The notes under the pieces were generated by a model, which had not been told where the DNA came from, did no database searches, and worked only from the letters and a program-made list of their open reading frames with translations. A stretch of 64,000 nucleotides of DNA, taken from NCBI GenBank assembly GCA_037349315.1, contig JBAIAC010000033.1, forward strand, positions 22,028,001 to 22,092,000, given 5' to 3'. This DNA is from Chelydra serpentina. Lineage: Eukaryota > Chordata > Testudines > Chelydridae. The translations under genes were made by a program, and so were the position numbers. Every line of letters begins with the position of its first letter. Positions within the stretch are counted from its first letter, which is position 1. Positions 46,551 to 59,190 of this stretch are shown here, piece after piece.

Positions 46551-47679
46551 TAAATCTCTTTGTGAAGTTGGAGAGAAGTTGTTTGTGGCTTAGTGTTACT
46601 TGGCTATGCAGAAGTGAGACTTTAGGAGGGATTTGTTTCAGGAGAGGCTTGGGGCCTGGAGTTGAGATCATATCATATATATGGGGCAGTATGGTAGAGG
46701 AATGGAAACAAACTGGAAAGGGGAATGGAATGGGCTACTGAGACTGGTATCATTGGTGCAGGAAAGGGACTGAGAGGAGATCAGAGATACTGGGCAAGAG
46801 AGTTATGCAAAACCTTGAAGTTGAGGATGAGAAGTTTAAATGTGGAACAGTGGGAAAGATGTTTGCGGAGGGGAGTGACAATGTCTGATCAATGGGCCAG
46901 AAAGATAATTTTAGCAGTAACAGATTAGATGGGGATTATCTGGTTGTCAGGACCACGGGGAGGGTAGTCATTAATAGAAGTAGGAAATGATGAGGGAATG
47001 GACAAACTTATGACATTAACATCATACAATCATCTTCACCTAGGGGGGAAAATAGCTTACTAGGATGCTTCTTGTGTTAGCATTTCTTTGGGTCAGCACA
47101 GTCCAAAAAAAGATTAGATGAGTGGAGTATTTGTAAATGTGCTTATGAGACCTATAATGGGGCTGGATGGGTAATGGGTTGCGTGTGGTGCACAGAGTTT
47201 CTTTGGGAAATGTCTGAAAAAAGCATGCTGAAACAGGTGTGCCTGAGTGAAGGGTGCATGGCTGGGAGGCATTCACCTCAATGCCTCATTACTAGTCTTA
47301 AACCAACATTCCTACAGCAGAGCCATGACCAGTTAACTGCTTCTTTTATTGTGAAAACGTGGCTGGTTGAGTCTGTGTGCTAGGCTGCTCAGACCATAAT
47401 CTCTATAAGATACTTATTGACAATAGACCAATAGAGAGACAGAGGAATGGACAAAGAACAAGGGGACTTTTATTAATATGAAAATAATTATTAGAGGTGA
47501 TGGAACATTAGCAGTGTGGAAAATTGAGACTGTCCCCTTTGTGTTAGAAGTAGTCATGCTTTGAGCTGGCCATGAGTTAGGATGGAGTGAACACTGGGCT
47601 GGGACATTCTCTACTCCCCACTTTCTATCTGGTAAACAGACATCTGCTAGAATTAACAAGAGGGAGAGCTATATTATTT
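46551..47679. other. Non-coding stretch, possibly with old LINE-derived sequence
   Basis: 46590-46930 reads like decayed repetitive sequence (AGGGGAGTGACAATGTCTGA and ATCAATGGGCCAGAAAGAT) but no motif confirms a class. The rest is unremarkable. Confidence 0.3.
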
Positions 47680-48060
47680 AAGCTATTTATCTTAACAAGG
47701 AAGAGATTAAGAGGTGACTTGATCGTGGTCTAGAAGTACTTACAAAGGGAAAAGATAGCAGAACACTCTTTAATATAACAGACAAAGGCATAATAAGGTT
47801 CAAAGGCTGAAACAGATGCTAGACAAAATCAATAGAAATGAGGGGAAATTTTTCAACAAGGAAGGTAATTAACCATTGGAACAACGTATCTAGGGATGTG
47901 ATAGATCCTCCATTAAATGGAAATTGTTCAATCCAGATGGGATGTCTTTCTAAATGGAACATTTGAGCTCAACCTGAAATTAAGAGATTGATGCAGGAAT
48001 CACTTGGTGAAATTCCATGGCCTGTGTTGTGCACGAGTCATAGTGGTCCCTTTTGGACTC
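47680..48060 (+). mobile_element. CR1-type LINE 3' fragment
   Basis: GATTAAGAGGTGACTTGATC, GGTAATTAACCATTGGAACA and the terminal TAGTGGTCCCTTTTGGACTC follow the order of the CR1 C-terminal coding region and 3' end, matching the layout of the copy at 17285-18695. Frames are broken. Confidence 0.6.
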
Positions 48061-48660
48061 TATAGGTGAAATCCTGCCCCCTTTGAAGTCAGTGGAAAAT
48101 TCCCATTGATTTAACTGGGGACAAGATTTCATTCTGTGAATCTGTGCTTATTAGCCTGTACTTAGTACTATCTGCATATCTTCACTCCCGGTGAAAGTCC
48201 CTGAAGTAGGCCAACAAGCAATCTAGATTGTCCTCACTTCCTACACCGTTTAGCCTCGATGATTTGGTCATCTTTGCACATATGCCAGCATATTATTTTG
48301 GTCCAGTTGTGAGCTGATATGGCTTGACCAAAACTGCAAGTCCCAGTGACCTAGCTATGGTCATAGATGATTGTTTGCTTCCTGTGCTATATTAGCTGCC
48401 GTTTCCTGAAAATAGCATGCTTGGTTGTTACATGAACTCCAGCTGATCATGTGATATTTACAGGAGTTACTGAAAGTGTCCTTTATGGAACAATTTTAGT
48501 GTATCTATGACCTTAGGTGTTGACTGCCAAACACCTCTTCCTTTCTTCTTGAGATCTCTGTTACCCAGCTGCATCTGTGCGGGATTTGGGCCCCATATTT
48601 GATTTTTTTTTTTATGGAAGGTAAGTGTTATCTTTCTTTCCCCAAAGGATATTTTTCCTT
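48061..48660. other. Palindromic-repeat copy and unassigned sequence
   Basis: 48062-48135 (GTGAAATCCTGCCCCCTTTG, AAGTCAGTGG, then CATTGATTTAACTGGGGACA) is a copy of the short palindromic family found through the window. The remainder shows nothing recognisable. Confidence 0.45.
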
Positions 48661-51600
48661 TTAGTGGTGGAGAGGCTTGCGTGTCTCAATGACCCCGAGA
48701 GCGATGCTGCCTGGAGTCATGTACTCCCTTAGGGCTACCCATGGTAGAACGGTCAAGGGCGAGGTTCCAGACAAAGTGTGATCCAAGAAGTCCCTAACAG
48801 CAGAGGATAACTGCACAATGGAGGTGAAACTGTTGTGTAATGTTATAACGGCTCTGAAGGTGGATGAAGGCTGCAGCAAATAGAGGATCTCCAATCGTCA
48901 TGGTGCCCATGCCATTGGTTTCAAGTCCTCTATCTGTCAAGGATAGCGTGGTGACTGTTGTGCACCAGTCTCCCCACTTTAAAAGAAGTCCCGCAGAGGC
49001 ATCTTCCAGTTTTTGGGAAAAATAACATTGCACAAGTCAAAAGTCCGGTGATGAGTGACAATGGGAACAGGACAGTGAAATCCGGAAGTTCCTAGTCACA
49101 AACAGACACACAGGCGGTGGGTGTGTGATACAGTCGTCTTGCTCGAGGATTGAGGTGGGTCGAGCATCTCAGCAGCTGCACCCACAATTGAGCAGTCCTT
49201 TTTAGGATCCACTCTGCTCACCCCACATGGGGAGGGGGTTAGAAAAGGTCCCCAAAACATAGTCTTGCCTCTGTTTTTCCTGGCTGGATAGCCGCATCCA
49301 GCAGGATCACCACCTCAGCAGTCGAAAATGTAAGAAACTCTTCAACTTTGGAACTTGGAATGTACGTACCCTGATGGATAACTCAAACAGCGACCAACCA
49401 GAGCTACGTACAGCCATTATTGCTCGTGAATTGAGTTGGTTTAACGTCGATATTGCTGCTTTGTCTGAAACTAGAGGAGCTGATGAAGGGCAGGTCAGGG
49501 AGGAGAAGGAGGATACACTTATTTCTGGAAGGGAAAATCTATAGATGAACCCCGATTGCATGGAGTGGGGTTTGCTATAAAAAACAAGCTCATAAGGTGC
49601 CTCTCTGAGGTACCAGTTGGCATCAATGAGCGGTTTATGACTCTCCGATTGAGGCTCACCAAAAATCAACAGGCAACTATTGTGAGTGCCTATGTACCAA
49701 CAATGGATGCCGATGAGAATGTAAAGGAAGATTTTTATTCTCAGTTGGAAACCATTTTACCGGAGACCCCTACAGAAGACAAGATCATCCTTCTGGGGGG
49801 ATTTTAATGCACATGTGGGACGAGACTCAGACCTGTGGAAGGGAATAATCGGGAAAGAAGGAGTTGGCAAAAGAAATTCAAATGGAATTCTGCTCCTGAC
49901 CAAGTATGCTGAACATGAACTTAGAATTACGAACACTCTCTTCTGACAGAAGGAAAAGTTCAAAACATCTTGGAGACACCCACGGTCAAAGCACTGGCAT
50001 CTCCTCGACTACGTTATAGTTTGTTCCCAAGATCGTAGTGACGTACTTCTCACAAGAGCAATGACAAGTGCTGATGACTATTGGACTGATCATCGGCTTA
50101 TTCGATCCACAATGAAAATTAAGATTGCTCCCAAATGCAGGCTGCAAAAGAAGCAGGTCAGGCGCAAGCTGAAGATTCAAGATTTGCAGGACCCTATTAA
50201 GTGTGACTACTTCCATGGAGTCTTAGAAGAACAGCTCCCGTCAGAGTTTTTGGAAGAAATTGAGGAAAACTGGAGCCAGTTGAAAGCAGTAATAATCAAT
50301 GCCTGTGAGGAAACCATAGGCTACCAAACCAGAGAACATCAGGACTGGTTTGATGAGAATGATGCTGAAATTGAGCAACTCATTAATGAGAAGAGAATGG
50401 CATTTTGTGCTTGGCAGAGTGACATAAATAGTAATATAGGAGAGAAGCCCATGCCAAGGCGAGGGCAGAAGTCCAACGTAAAACCAGAGAACTCAAGAAC
50501 AAATGGTGGACTGAGAAAGCGCAAGAACTCCAACATCTCGCGGACATCCACAATAGATGCGGTTTCTTTAATGCCACCAAGGCTGTTTATAGGCCAGTTT
50601 GCCATGGTATGAATCCTCTTCGCTCTAAGGATGGAACCACACTTCTGAAGGACAACAAAGCCATCAATTCTCATAGAACGAACATTTTGAAGATCTCCTT
50701 AACCATAATCCTATGGTTGCAGATGAAATCCTTGAGCAAATCCCTCAACGACCATTTAAGGATGAGCTCGGAGACCCTCCCAATTTGTATGAGGTACACA
50801 ATGCCACCATGCAGTTGAAGAACAATAAGGCAGCAGGTCTAGATGGGATCCCGTCTGAAATCTTTAAAGATGGTGGACCAGAGCTAATTCAGCAGCTTTA
50901 CCTGCTTATCCTTAAAATCTGGATAAAGGAAGAGATACCCAGTGAAATGAGGGATGCCCTGATTGTCACCCTCTTTAAGAAAGGAGATAAAGCAGATTGT
51001 GGAAATTATTGTGGTATCTCCCTCCTAGCCATTGCAGGCAAAGTTCTGGTGCGGATCCTTGCAACTCGCCTTCTGCCAGTCAGAAGAAATTTTACCGGAG
51101 TCTCAGAGTGGTTTCTGACCATTTCATGGAAATGTGGATATGATCTTCACAGCACGGCAGCTGCAAGAAAAGTGTCGGGAGCAAAACCAACCACTGTACA
51201 TGGCTTTTATTGATTTAACTAAAGCCTTTGATTCAAGTGAATAGCCGTGCCCTCTGGACTGTATGCTCTAAGATTGGATGTCCTGATAAATACATCTGTG
51301 TCCTAAAATTGCTTCATGATAACATGAAAGCGACAGTTCTGAGCAGTACTGGCTCCCAGAGTGAACCTTTCAAAGTACAAACAGGAGTAAACAGGGCTGT
51401 ATTATCGCTCCAACCATACTTGCGGTTTGCTGAAAGTCAAGAGTAAGATCTCCACAACATCTATTATGGAACTTCAGTATGCTGATGACAACTCAATCTT
51501 TACCCACTCTGAAAAAGATCTTCAAACTATCTTGAATGTGTTTGCTGATGCTTACGCATGTCTTGGTCTGACTCTTAATATCAAGAAGACTAAAGTGCTC

Positions 51601-52500
51601 TATCAGCCCTCTCCAAATGAGGTATTACATGCCCCATCTTTCAAAATCAATGGAGTGGCACTGGAGAATGTGTCTATCATTTCCTCTGCCTTGGAAGTCA
51701 TCTTTCATACAAGGCAGATATTGATGCAGAAATTCAACATTGCCTGAGCTGTACCAGTGTAGCTTTTCCTCATTTACGGCACAAGGTTTTCGAAGATCAC
51801 GACATTTGAACAGACACCAAGCTTCTTGTTTATCAAGCCATTATTCTCCCAACACTGTTGTATGGGTCCGAAACTTGGACAACCTATAGACACCACTTGA
51901 AAGTCCTTGAGAGGCACTGTTAATGCTGCCTTCATAAGATTCTGAAGATAAAATGGGAAGACAGGCACACCAATATTAGTGTCTTGGAAGAGGCAAAGAC
52001 CACCGGTATCGAGGCAATGATCATCCGTCAGCAATTCCACTGGGCTGGTCACATTGTCCGGATGCCAGACCATCGCCTCCCAAAACAGGTCCTGTTCTCT
52101 CAGTTGAAAGAAGGGTACCATAATGTGGGTGGACAATGGAAGCGTTATAAGGGCTTACTGAAAGACAACCTAAAAAAGTGTAATATTGACATCGACACTT
52201 GGGAGACACTTGCCCAGGATCGCTTAAAATGGATTGAAGTCCTACGTGATGGTCCCTTGCATTTTGAACATGCTCGCCAACAAGCTGAAGAGGACAAGAA
52301 GTTCAGAAGGAAAGAGAGACTGGCTTCAAGTCATGGTCAACAGCCTCCTGCTGAGTCTGAAAACATCTGCCCTCATTGCAATCGAACTTGTGGTTCAAGG
52401 ATTGGCCTTATTAGCCACCTGAGGACCCATAACTCCCATGGAAAATGATCATACTCAGTAACGAGTGATCGCCCATTATCATCGCCCATCATTCTTTCTT
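48661..52500 (+). mobile_element. APE-type LINE, nearly full length but inactivated
   Basis: A plus-strand element with a leader (48661-49320), a decayed single large ORF (49320-52448) and a short 3' tail (52449-52500, ATCGCCCATTATCATCGCCC type). Endonuclease and reverse-transcriptase motifs are in order but spread over several frames. The 5' part lacks truncation, so this was a full-length insertion that later decayed. No target duplication could be identified. Clade not assigned with confidence (RTE/L2/CR1-like range). Confidence 0.7.
49320..52448 (+). pseudogene. Broken endonuclease-reverse transcriptase ORF with C-terminal C2H2 finger
   Basis: Readable pieces in order: FNFGTWNVRTL near 49341 and AALSETR (endonuclease N and E motifs); an intact stretch at 49556-49807 ending at the LLGG motif, where an extra G disrupts the catalytic GDFN box; RT block 0/1 NNKAAGLDGIPSEIF (50713-51213 frame), LFKKGDKADCGNYCGISLL, then a degraded MAFIDLTKAFDS block; the catalytic YADD at 51478-51489; and a final open segment (51984-52448) ending in CPHCNRTCGSRIGLISHLRTH (C2H2 finger). 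Several frameshifts, stops and one apparent deletion between the RT palm blocks (around 51390-51430) make it non-functional. The finger at the C terminus is characteristic of some vertebrate and invertebrate LINE proteins of this kind. The original start is unclear because the frame is open upstream without an ATG. Confidence 0.75.
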
Positions 52501-55204
52501 TTGAAGGAGTGTCTCAGTCTCTCAGGACTGCAAGTTTGCCTTGCACTTGGGTTGATGTCTTTTATTAGAACTTAAATTCTTCCACTGTAGCTGTGCCACT
52601 TCATGCACTTCTTCACCTGCACATTGAGTTAGTGACAAATAACATCTTATTGCTAGTGATAACACTGCATATGTAGTTTGATTAAAACCAGTAGTGCCTC
52701 TGGCTGGTCTTCTTTTGGGGTTGGAATATTTGCCATTTCCCCCCCCCCGCCATCTATATTTGTACCCATGAAAGTTTGCGTTACCTAGCTCTGTAATGTC
52801 TCATGGTGACAGGACTTTTCTTTCCCTAACTGCTGTGGTTGCAATACCATTCCCTAACCTCACACTTTTCCCTCCGTTCTTTCATTATGCGACAGGAATC
52901 CTCTTAAAAATCTGGATCCTCCAGTAGACATAGCAGGTGTTTGGCAGCTAATGCTATGGCGTTTTTGCTTGCACGGCTTATGGATGAGAATTTCAGTGCC
53001 CTAAGGCACAATTTCAACCCAAGTATATGAAATGCATGTTACTATGTCAATTCAAATTATATCACGATTAAAGAAAAAAACTCCAAAGGAAATTAAATAC
53101 AAATAATTACACTAACATAACATTAATAACATTAAGGTTATAATTTAATTTAAAAAGTATAAGGAAATTGAGTCAGGTTTCTCATGTCACCTTTAGCCAG
53201 ACTTCCTTGAGACTGCCTACTGTAAAATGAGGATAATGGCACCTTTGTTAAGTGATTTGAGCTCTACTGATGAATAGCACTATATAAGAGCTAAGTACTC
53301 ATTTGTGTGTGTGTCCTGTTATCTCTCATCAGGGAATCTGTTGGTAATTAGTTACTTCTTTCTACAGTGCCCAGAACTGTGCTAGGACCTTTACAGTACA
53401 GATATAAAACATTGCTTGCTTGCTTTTTGTGTAACTTTTAGTATTATATTTATACCTGCATGTGGACGTATGGCTGGTATGAACTTCAAGATATTGCTGG
53501 TTAAAGCCTTGATTGTGCGATCACAGGGATACCTTATGAGTGCAAGAGTCCACCTGTGCACATCTCATTCCAGGATTGGAGTGTAAAGTCTCTCATGCTC
53601 AACACCTGACATTTATTTATTTTTAGCTGGTTTCCCAGTTCCAGCAAAGTTTTTGGTTATTTAGCATATATGTGCCTTTTCATTTTCCCCTCCCTTCAGC
53701 TTCACTGGAGCAGTTACCCACAGCTGATTTGCTGGTGGCACAGAATCATACTCTGGAGTCAGCTAGAAAAGGGTGGAATTGCTCTTCAAGACTCTTTCTT
53801 CCACTAGAGATTCCCACCAGGTTGTTTTGTTCTCCTCTTTCTTGTACCACTTAAACTACGGGGCTGTATTCATTCCAGAGCGTGTGTTCATTCATAGGAT
53901 TTTATTATTCAGCTACTTCTGATAGTAATCCGACATTACTTTAGCTGCTTTCCTTTCTTGCCTTTCAAAAATAAATCTGCTCTTCCCCAAGTATACTTCC
54001 AGCCTCCTTCAGAATATCACAGAGCAAACTGCAGTCATGTGCCCATAGATAAACAAGCAAGATGGGCTCTTTGTTTTCTACAAATTAGTCTGTTCAATCT
54101 GTGGCAGTTTGCCAATGTGGCAAGAAGAAATTCTTTCAGCGTATAATGTTAGACATTAAAGGGCAATTTAACAAATCTTTTAAAAATATTATAGATTATC
54201 CTGATTCTGCTAAAGGCCCTGACAAAATATCCCTTTATAATATATTTTTTCTACAGAGACTATAAAGACCCTTAGAAAATACCGTTGAGTAAGAGATAAA
54301 TAGATTTCCATGAGAACATGCTGCTAATAATGCTGAAGGGGCTTGATTTATGAGAAGAATTTTGCCAATTATTAGGTTACTAAATAAATAATAAAAAGGT
54401 GGTTTCTGTTTGGAAAGAGGCTGAACATATGGTGTGGGGAGGAAAAAAAACCTCTTCAGAAGACTTTAGTTACCTCTGTCTGTGTCTCACTCACAAGATT
54501 TCTTTTTTTTATAGAAAATACATGAGTTTTAATGAAATAGTATTTTCTGTCTCATTTCCAGACTTTTTACAAGAGATTTCTTCCCTTTTACTGTTTTAAG
54601 AGTTGAGGTGTTTTCCACTGAGAGAATTTTCATCCAAGACTTTGAGAGAACCTAAACTTGATCTTTTAAATGAAATTTAGTGAGAAAATATGCTGGTAGG
54701 TGGAATTTCTCTTCCTCTCCCCGACCCCCGCCCTTTCTCATTCAAAATAATGTGCTTTATTACACTTTCACAGAAGGTAAATACTTTATTTTTATTATTA
54801 TTATTTACATTCTTTGAAAAAGAGTCACACCAACCAATATGTTTTTTATTCTGTGCGGAGGCAACACACAATTATATGTCAGAGTAGTCAAGTGACTTAT
54901 ATGGAGGATAAAAATCTGTGCTCTAGTTTTTGAAGAAATACACTTTTTGGATGCCTTTTGGTTACACAAGAAAATTTTGTCCTCAGATGAGTAATAATAA
55001 TACTTGGTTCCTATATTGCACTTTTCATCCATAGAGCTGAAAGCACTTTCCTATGGAGGTAAATATTTTACACTTGAAACTGAGGCACTAAGAATATGCA
55101 TGGGAGTTGTGTGCATGTTTTTAAGGGCAGAGTCTGATCCACAGCCATTTACTTTCTGACACTGATATGAAGTGATCTAGTCCAGGGCCAGCGTTTTTCT
55201 TGAA
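52501..55204. other. Non-coding AT-rich stretch
   Basis: Short frames only. 54985-55095 may be an old MIR-like remnant (GCACTTTTCATCCATAGAGC, then GAAACTGAGGCACT). A C10 run is at about 52740-52748. No gene is supported. Confidence 0.4.
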
Positions 55205-55212
55205 GATTACTC

Positions 55213-55348
55213 CAGGGGTGCTGGGACAGTTTATATAATGGGGGTGCTGAGAGCATTGAACCAAACTGTAAACCCTGGATATGATGGAAACCACTTCAAG
55301 CCACGGGGTGCAACATCACCCCTAGCACCCCCAGTTCCAACACCTATG
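55213..55348. mobile_element. Short hAT-type MITE with perfect 8-bp target duplication
   Basis: The 136-bp unit starts CAGGGGTGCTGGGACAG and ends AGTTCCAACACCTATG, inverted termini. GATTACTC flanks both ends (55205-55212 and 55349-55356). AGCACCCCC and GGGGGTGCT form an additional internal inverted pair. Confidence 0.8.
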
Positions 55349-55584
55349 GATTACTCCATGTTTTTCACCTTCACTTGAAATGCATTGGGTAACCAGTACC
55401 AATCACAGTAGTAATGAACAAACCGTTTATTTTATGTAGTATTGTACTGTTGAAAATGTAATGCCTACATTTAGGCCCGGATTCTGCAGCACTGAAGTCA
55501 ATGGGAACTTTGCCATTGACTTCAGTGAGAGTAGGGTCAACTCAAGCCCCTCATGCGGGTGGTTTAAATGTAAGCACGTCACTA

Positions 55585-56680
55585 AGGTGACCATACATTC
55601 TGATTTGGCTGGGACAGTTCCCTTTTTAAGCCCTATCCCTGGCATCCTTTTTTTTGGCAAAACTCAGCATTTTTCCCGTTTGCTCTTGCCAATCAGTTGC
55701 CAAAAGCAAATGGAACAAATGTCAAATTTTGCCAAAAAGGTGGGGTGCACCCCGCTTGAGGGGTGTGTAGGAATGTTGGGATGGGGGAGCAGCGATGTTT
55801 GGGGGGGAGAGAGAGAGAAGAGTTTGGCCGATTGTGTCTCTGTTAAGCCGTGCCCCTCCAGTCAGGGAGTGATGGGGTGTCACATGTCACTCTGCAGCCC
55901 AATCAGAGGGCAGCATGGTTAGGGGCCTAATTCAACCTCTTCTTTGGACGGCCCATGGAGCTGTGCCCAACGGGGTCCTGCAGCGTCCGCTTGTGCCAGG
56001 ACACTGAGCATGGCCTGGCCCCGCGAGTGGTCCCTGGGGCCCCCATCCCTGCCTCATGTCCTTCCCACCCACCATCCTTCAGGGCCAGTCTCCAGTCATC
56101 TGTTTCTGCCACATCCTGGCAGGGGTGCCATTTAGGGAGGGAAATAGGGGGCACCTACCCCGCCCCCTGAGTTTCATACCACCAGCTGCGAGCAACCCCC
56201 CCCCCACTCCTCCCCTGTCGCTCGCTCCTCTCCTCCATCCCCTCAGCAGTTGGGAGTTAGCCCCTCCCCATACCAACATCTGAAATGGTAGCCCTGCATT
56301 CTGGCCTCCCGTCACCTCCCCAGGGCTGCTCTCTGGGGTGTCCTTGGTCCCTCTCACTACCGAGAGCCTCCTTCCTGCACCTCTACTATCCCAACCCCCA
56401 AAGGGGCATCACACTGCTATCTGGATCATAGTTCAATAGCTTCAACTCCTAGCTCCAAGCCCCAAAGTTCTCACATTTGCACACTCACACCCTACTTTGC
56501 TGCCCAGATCCCAACCTATACCCATTCCTTTTCCTCTTGCCCCCATCTCTGCTACTTGGCCCAATTAGGGGCGCAGAGGAATGGGGGGATGAGCGAGGGT
56601 GTGGGGGATGAGTGGCGACTCCAGGCGGCTCGGGCCAGCCCCATGCGTTCAATTTTCAGTTTAAGGAAATATGGTTACCC
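55585..56680. mobile_element. DNA transposon derivative with GTGACCATA-type termini
   Basis: The left end AAGGTGACCATACATT and the right end AATATGGTTACCCT are imperfect inverted repeats of about 15 bp, with TA directly outside each (55583-55584 and 56681-56682). The interior is C-rich (56040-56560) and holds only compositional frames. Superfamily uncertain. Confidence 0.55.
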
Positions 56681-56682
56681 TA

Positions 56683-58055
56683 CATATCACCCCAGTCATG
56701 TGGAGAAGAAGTAGACTCCACCTAACTCAATGTTCAGAAGCAGCTCATCTGGGGAAAAGACATGTAAAACTCTAGAATTCATTTCTTTTGGAAACGTGAA
56801 GCAGAGTTGAGAGTTAAGCTGGATTTTGAAACTAAATAGTATTTTGGCTAAGCACTACTGAAGCATTTCAGTGAAAAGTTAAATCTCTTGGCCAAACTAT
56901 GTCAAGAGAAAACACAATTAGTTGTTGATAAATATCCAAAAGCTTAATCACTAGGATAAATTTTAAAAAGCACAGGAAAAATGTTCAAATTTATTTTATC
57001 TACAGCCTGCAGCAAAAGTTTTGCCAAAGGAAATGTATTTATATTTAATCAAGATGAATTTTGGAGAAAATAGGCTTGTTTTAAAAGAGCCTGAAAGAAT
57101 GACAGCACCATATTTTTAAAAACAAAATGATCTGGATTGTCCTTCTTTCTTTCAGTTTTGGCTTCAAGTGAGCAAACCTAGGACAATGGAAAAATTCACT
57201 GTAAGCCCTGTTTTCTGTGTGCTCTGGATCTGATCTAGGACCCATTCAAGGCCATGGAAAGGCTCCCATTGGCTTGAATGGGCTTTGAATCAGGCTGTAT
57301 TTGAGCAGCAGAACTTGTATCAAATGTGGCCTTCTCACAACCATGGATCTGGCTGCAGGACTGGTTTGTAAATACGTTCTTTAGAAATAGTGTCCATCTA
57401 TGACTATAAGAGTTGTTCACTAATGGTGCCTCACTTTCCTTTCAGAACCAAATGGGCTCTGTGAAATACCTCTCAGTAGTCTTTCAGATACCTACATATG
57501 ACTCTCTAGAGCCACTGGGACATTTCCCCAGGGCACATTCCATTTACATTTTGACTAAGGGAGTCTAGAATAGGAGTTAGTTCACAAGGGAAAAACATTA
57601 GGGCTTCTAGTTGAAGCAGAGAGGTTTGAAGACTACTTTCAGCAAAGTCAGAGTGAGCATTAGGGAGAGGGATTGGAGAGTCACACAATCAAGGTACTTT
57701 AATCGTGTCACTGTGTGTCCATCATGATGTGGTTTTTATGACCAAAAAATGAAACATTTTAGGTGTGTGGTATTTTTTTTGTTAAATAAAAATGCTTGGT
57801 CTCTGTTACTGCAGTCAGCTGCTGAGCAAGACTCCTCCATGCATATTTTACAGATATGGACCTATAAATGTTAATTGTAGTGGATATTTATAAAGTGAAC
57901 TTTCAAGGATTTAACTATGAATTGAATATTATTCAATATTTGAAATAAGTGGCCTTGTTTTCATAAGTGCAGTGCATCTGGCAGCTCTTATAGAAAAATC
58001 AGCTCACTTATTTAGGTGCCTAAATGTAGATTTAGAGGCTTATGTTTAGGAACCC
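56683..58055. other. Non-coding stretch
   Basis: A palindromic-repeat remnant at 57225-57300 (GGCTCCCATTGGCTTGAATG). 58010-58050 contains TAGGTGCCTAAATG sequence of the 23265 type. No gene is seen. Confidence 0.4.
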
Positions 58056-59185
58056 TGTAGAGTGGAGGCCACTCCAGTGTGCTCCCTTTCGGTCAGGTGT
58101 GGTGCCGCTGGTGAGCCCTGCCTCACTTCCATTCACCTAGGTTATAAACAAGTCCAGACAGACCTTTTAAATCAAGGAGCACCCCTTTTCTAAGAGTCTT
58201 ATTTATTATAAGAGGGGGGAGGGATAGCTCAGTGGTTTGAGCATTGGCCTGCTAAACCCAGGGTTGTGAGTTCAATCCTTGAGGGGGCCATTTAGGGATC
58301 TGGGGCAAAAATTGGGGATTGGTCCTGCTTTGAGCAGGGAGTTGGACTAGATGACCTCCTACGGTCCCTTCCAACCCTGATATTCTATGATTCTATGATT
58401 ATCAAGAGCCATAAACCTAAGTAGGAGCTCCCTCAGCTACATCTGGGGACATTTGTCATCTCCAGCTTAGTCCAACTAGTGGTCTCTGGCTCTTTCTGTC
58501 AGGAAATTGTTCTTTCTTGCTCTTGTAAATAATCTATATTTCTAGAACCGCTCCTAGTACCATCCCTGGGTTACTCCTTTTCAGTCCCTCTAAGCAGGAG
58601 TCTGCAGTTCTCCTTTTTGGAGCTGGGCTGTATTGATTTAGTCTCTTGTTCTCACCTTAAACAGGATCCCCCTTCCCCTCCGTTCTCCTCTCTGGAGCTA
58701 GGTTCTATTAATCCAATCCTCTGTTCCTTCTTAAGCAGGAGCCCTTAGCTCTCTTCCTGGGAGTTGAGTTGTGGGTTAGCCCAGTTTTTCCCTCCGCTGA
58801 CCCCTTTCCTTAATTAGGTTTCAGGGTGCTCACAAGCCCAGCCTTTCTCTGCTGATGTTTCCTGGTGTCTATCCTGCTATGAGAGAGGAGGCAGCCTTTG
58901 TGTTGGTCCCCTTCTCCCAGCTTATCCTCCAGTTGGCTGCATGGGAGGAGAGCCTTGCCCTGCCCTCTCTGGAAGGCTCCTGGCCCCAAGTCATCAAAGA
59001 AAAAGTAACAGGATTTCCTCCCAAACACTTCTCACACCTGGGACAGCTTCCTCTTCCCAATGTCTCTTGAGACAGATTCTTATATATACAATCAGACCCT
59101 TTCAGCCTCTTAAAGGGCCATGCTACATGATGGGGTGGGCTGACCATCAGGCCCCACTATCCTTAAGAGACATCACCCCATCACA
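58056..59185 (-). mobile_element. Solo LTR with 5-bp target duplication, carrying a SINE
   Basis: On the plus strand it starts TGTAGAGTGGAGGCC and ends ACCCCATCACA. AACCC flanks it on both sides (58051-58055 and 59186-59190). Read on the minus strand it begins TGTGATGGGGTGATG, has a TATATATAAG box near 59080-59091 and an AATAAA signal opposite the TTTATTAT near 58201-58208, so it is minus-oriented. About 950 bp of LTR remain without the SINE. No internal region is attached. Confidence 0.7.
58215..58397 (+). mobile_element. tRNA-derived SINE with CR1-type 3' tail
   Basis: The head carries a pol III A box TAGCTCAGTGG (58225-58235) and a B box-like GAGTTCAATCC (58268-58278). The body ends GGTCCCTTCCAACCCTGATA followed by TTCTATGA repeats, the CR1 LINE tail, so it was probably moved by CR1 machinery. 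This matches the published turtle polIII/SINE type. Target duplications are ATTATAAGAG (58205-58214) and ATTATCAAGAG (58398-58408), with one extra base. Confidence 0.85.
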
Positions 59186-59190
59186 AACCC

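Noticed and set aside
58215..58290. Possible tRNA gene
   Set aside because: A and B boxes are present but no cloverleaf with an acceptor stem is seen, and the sequence continues into a CR1-type tail, so it is a SINE.
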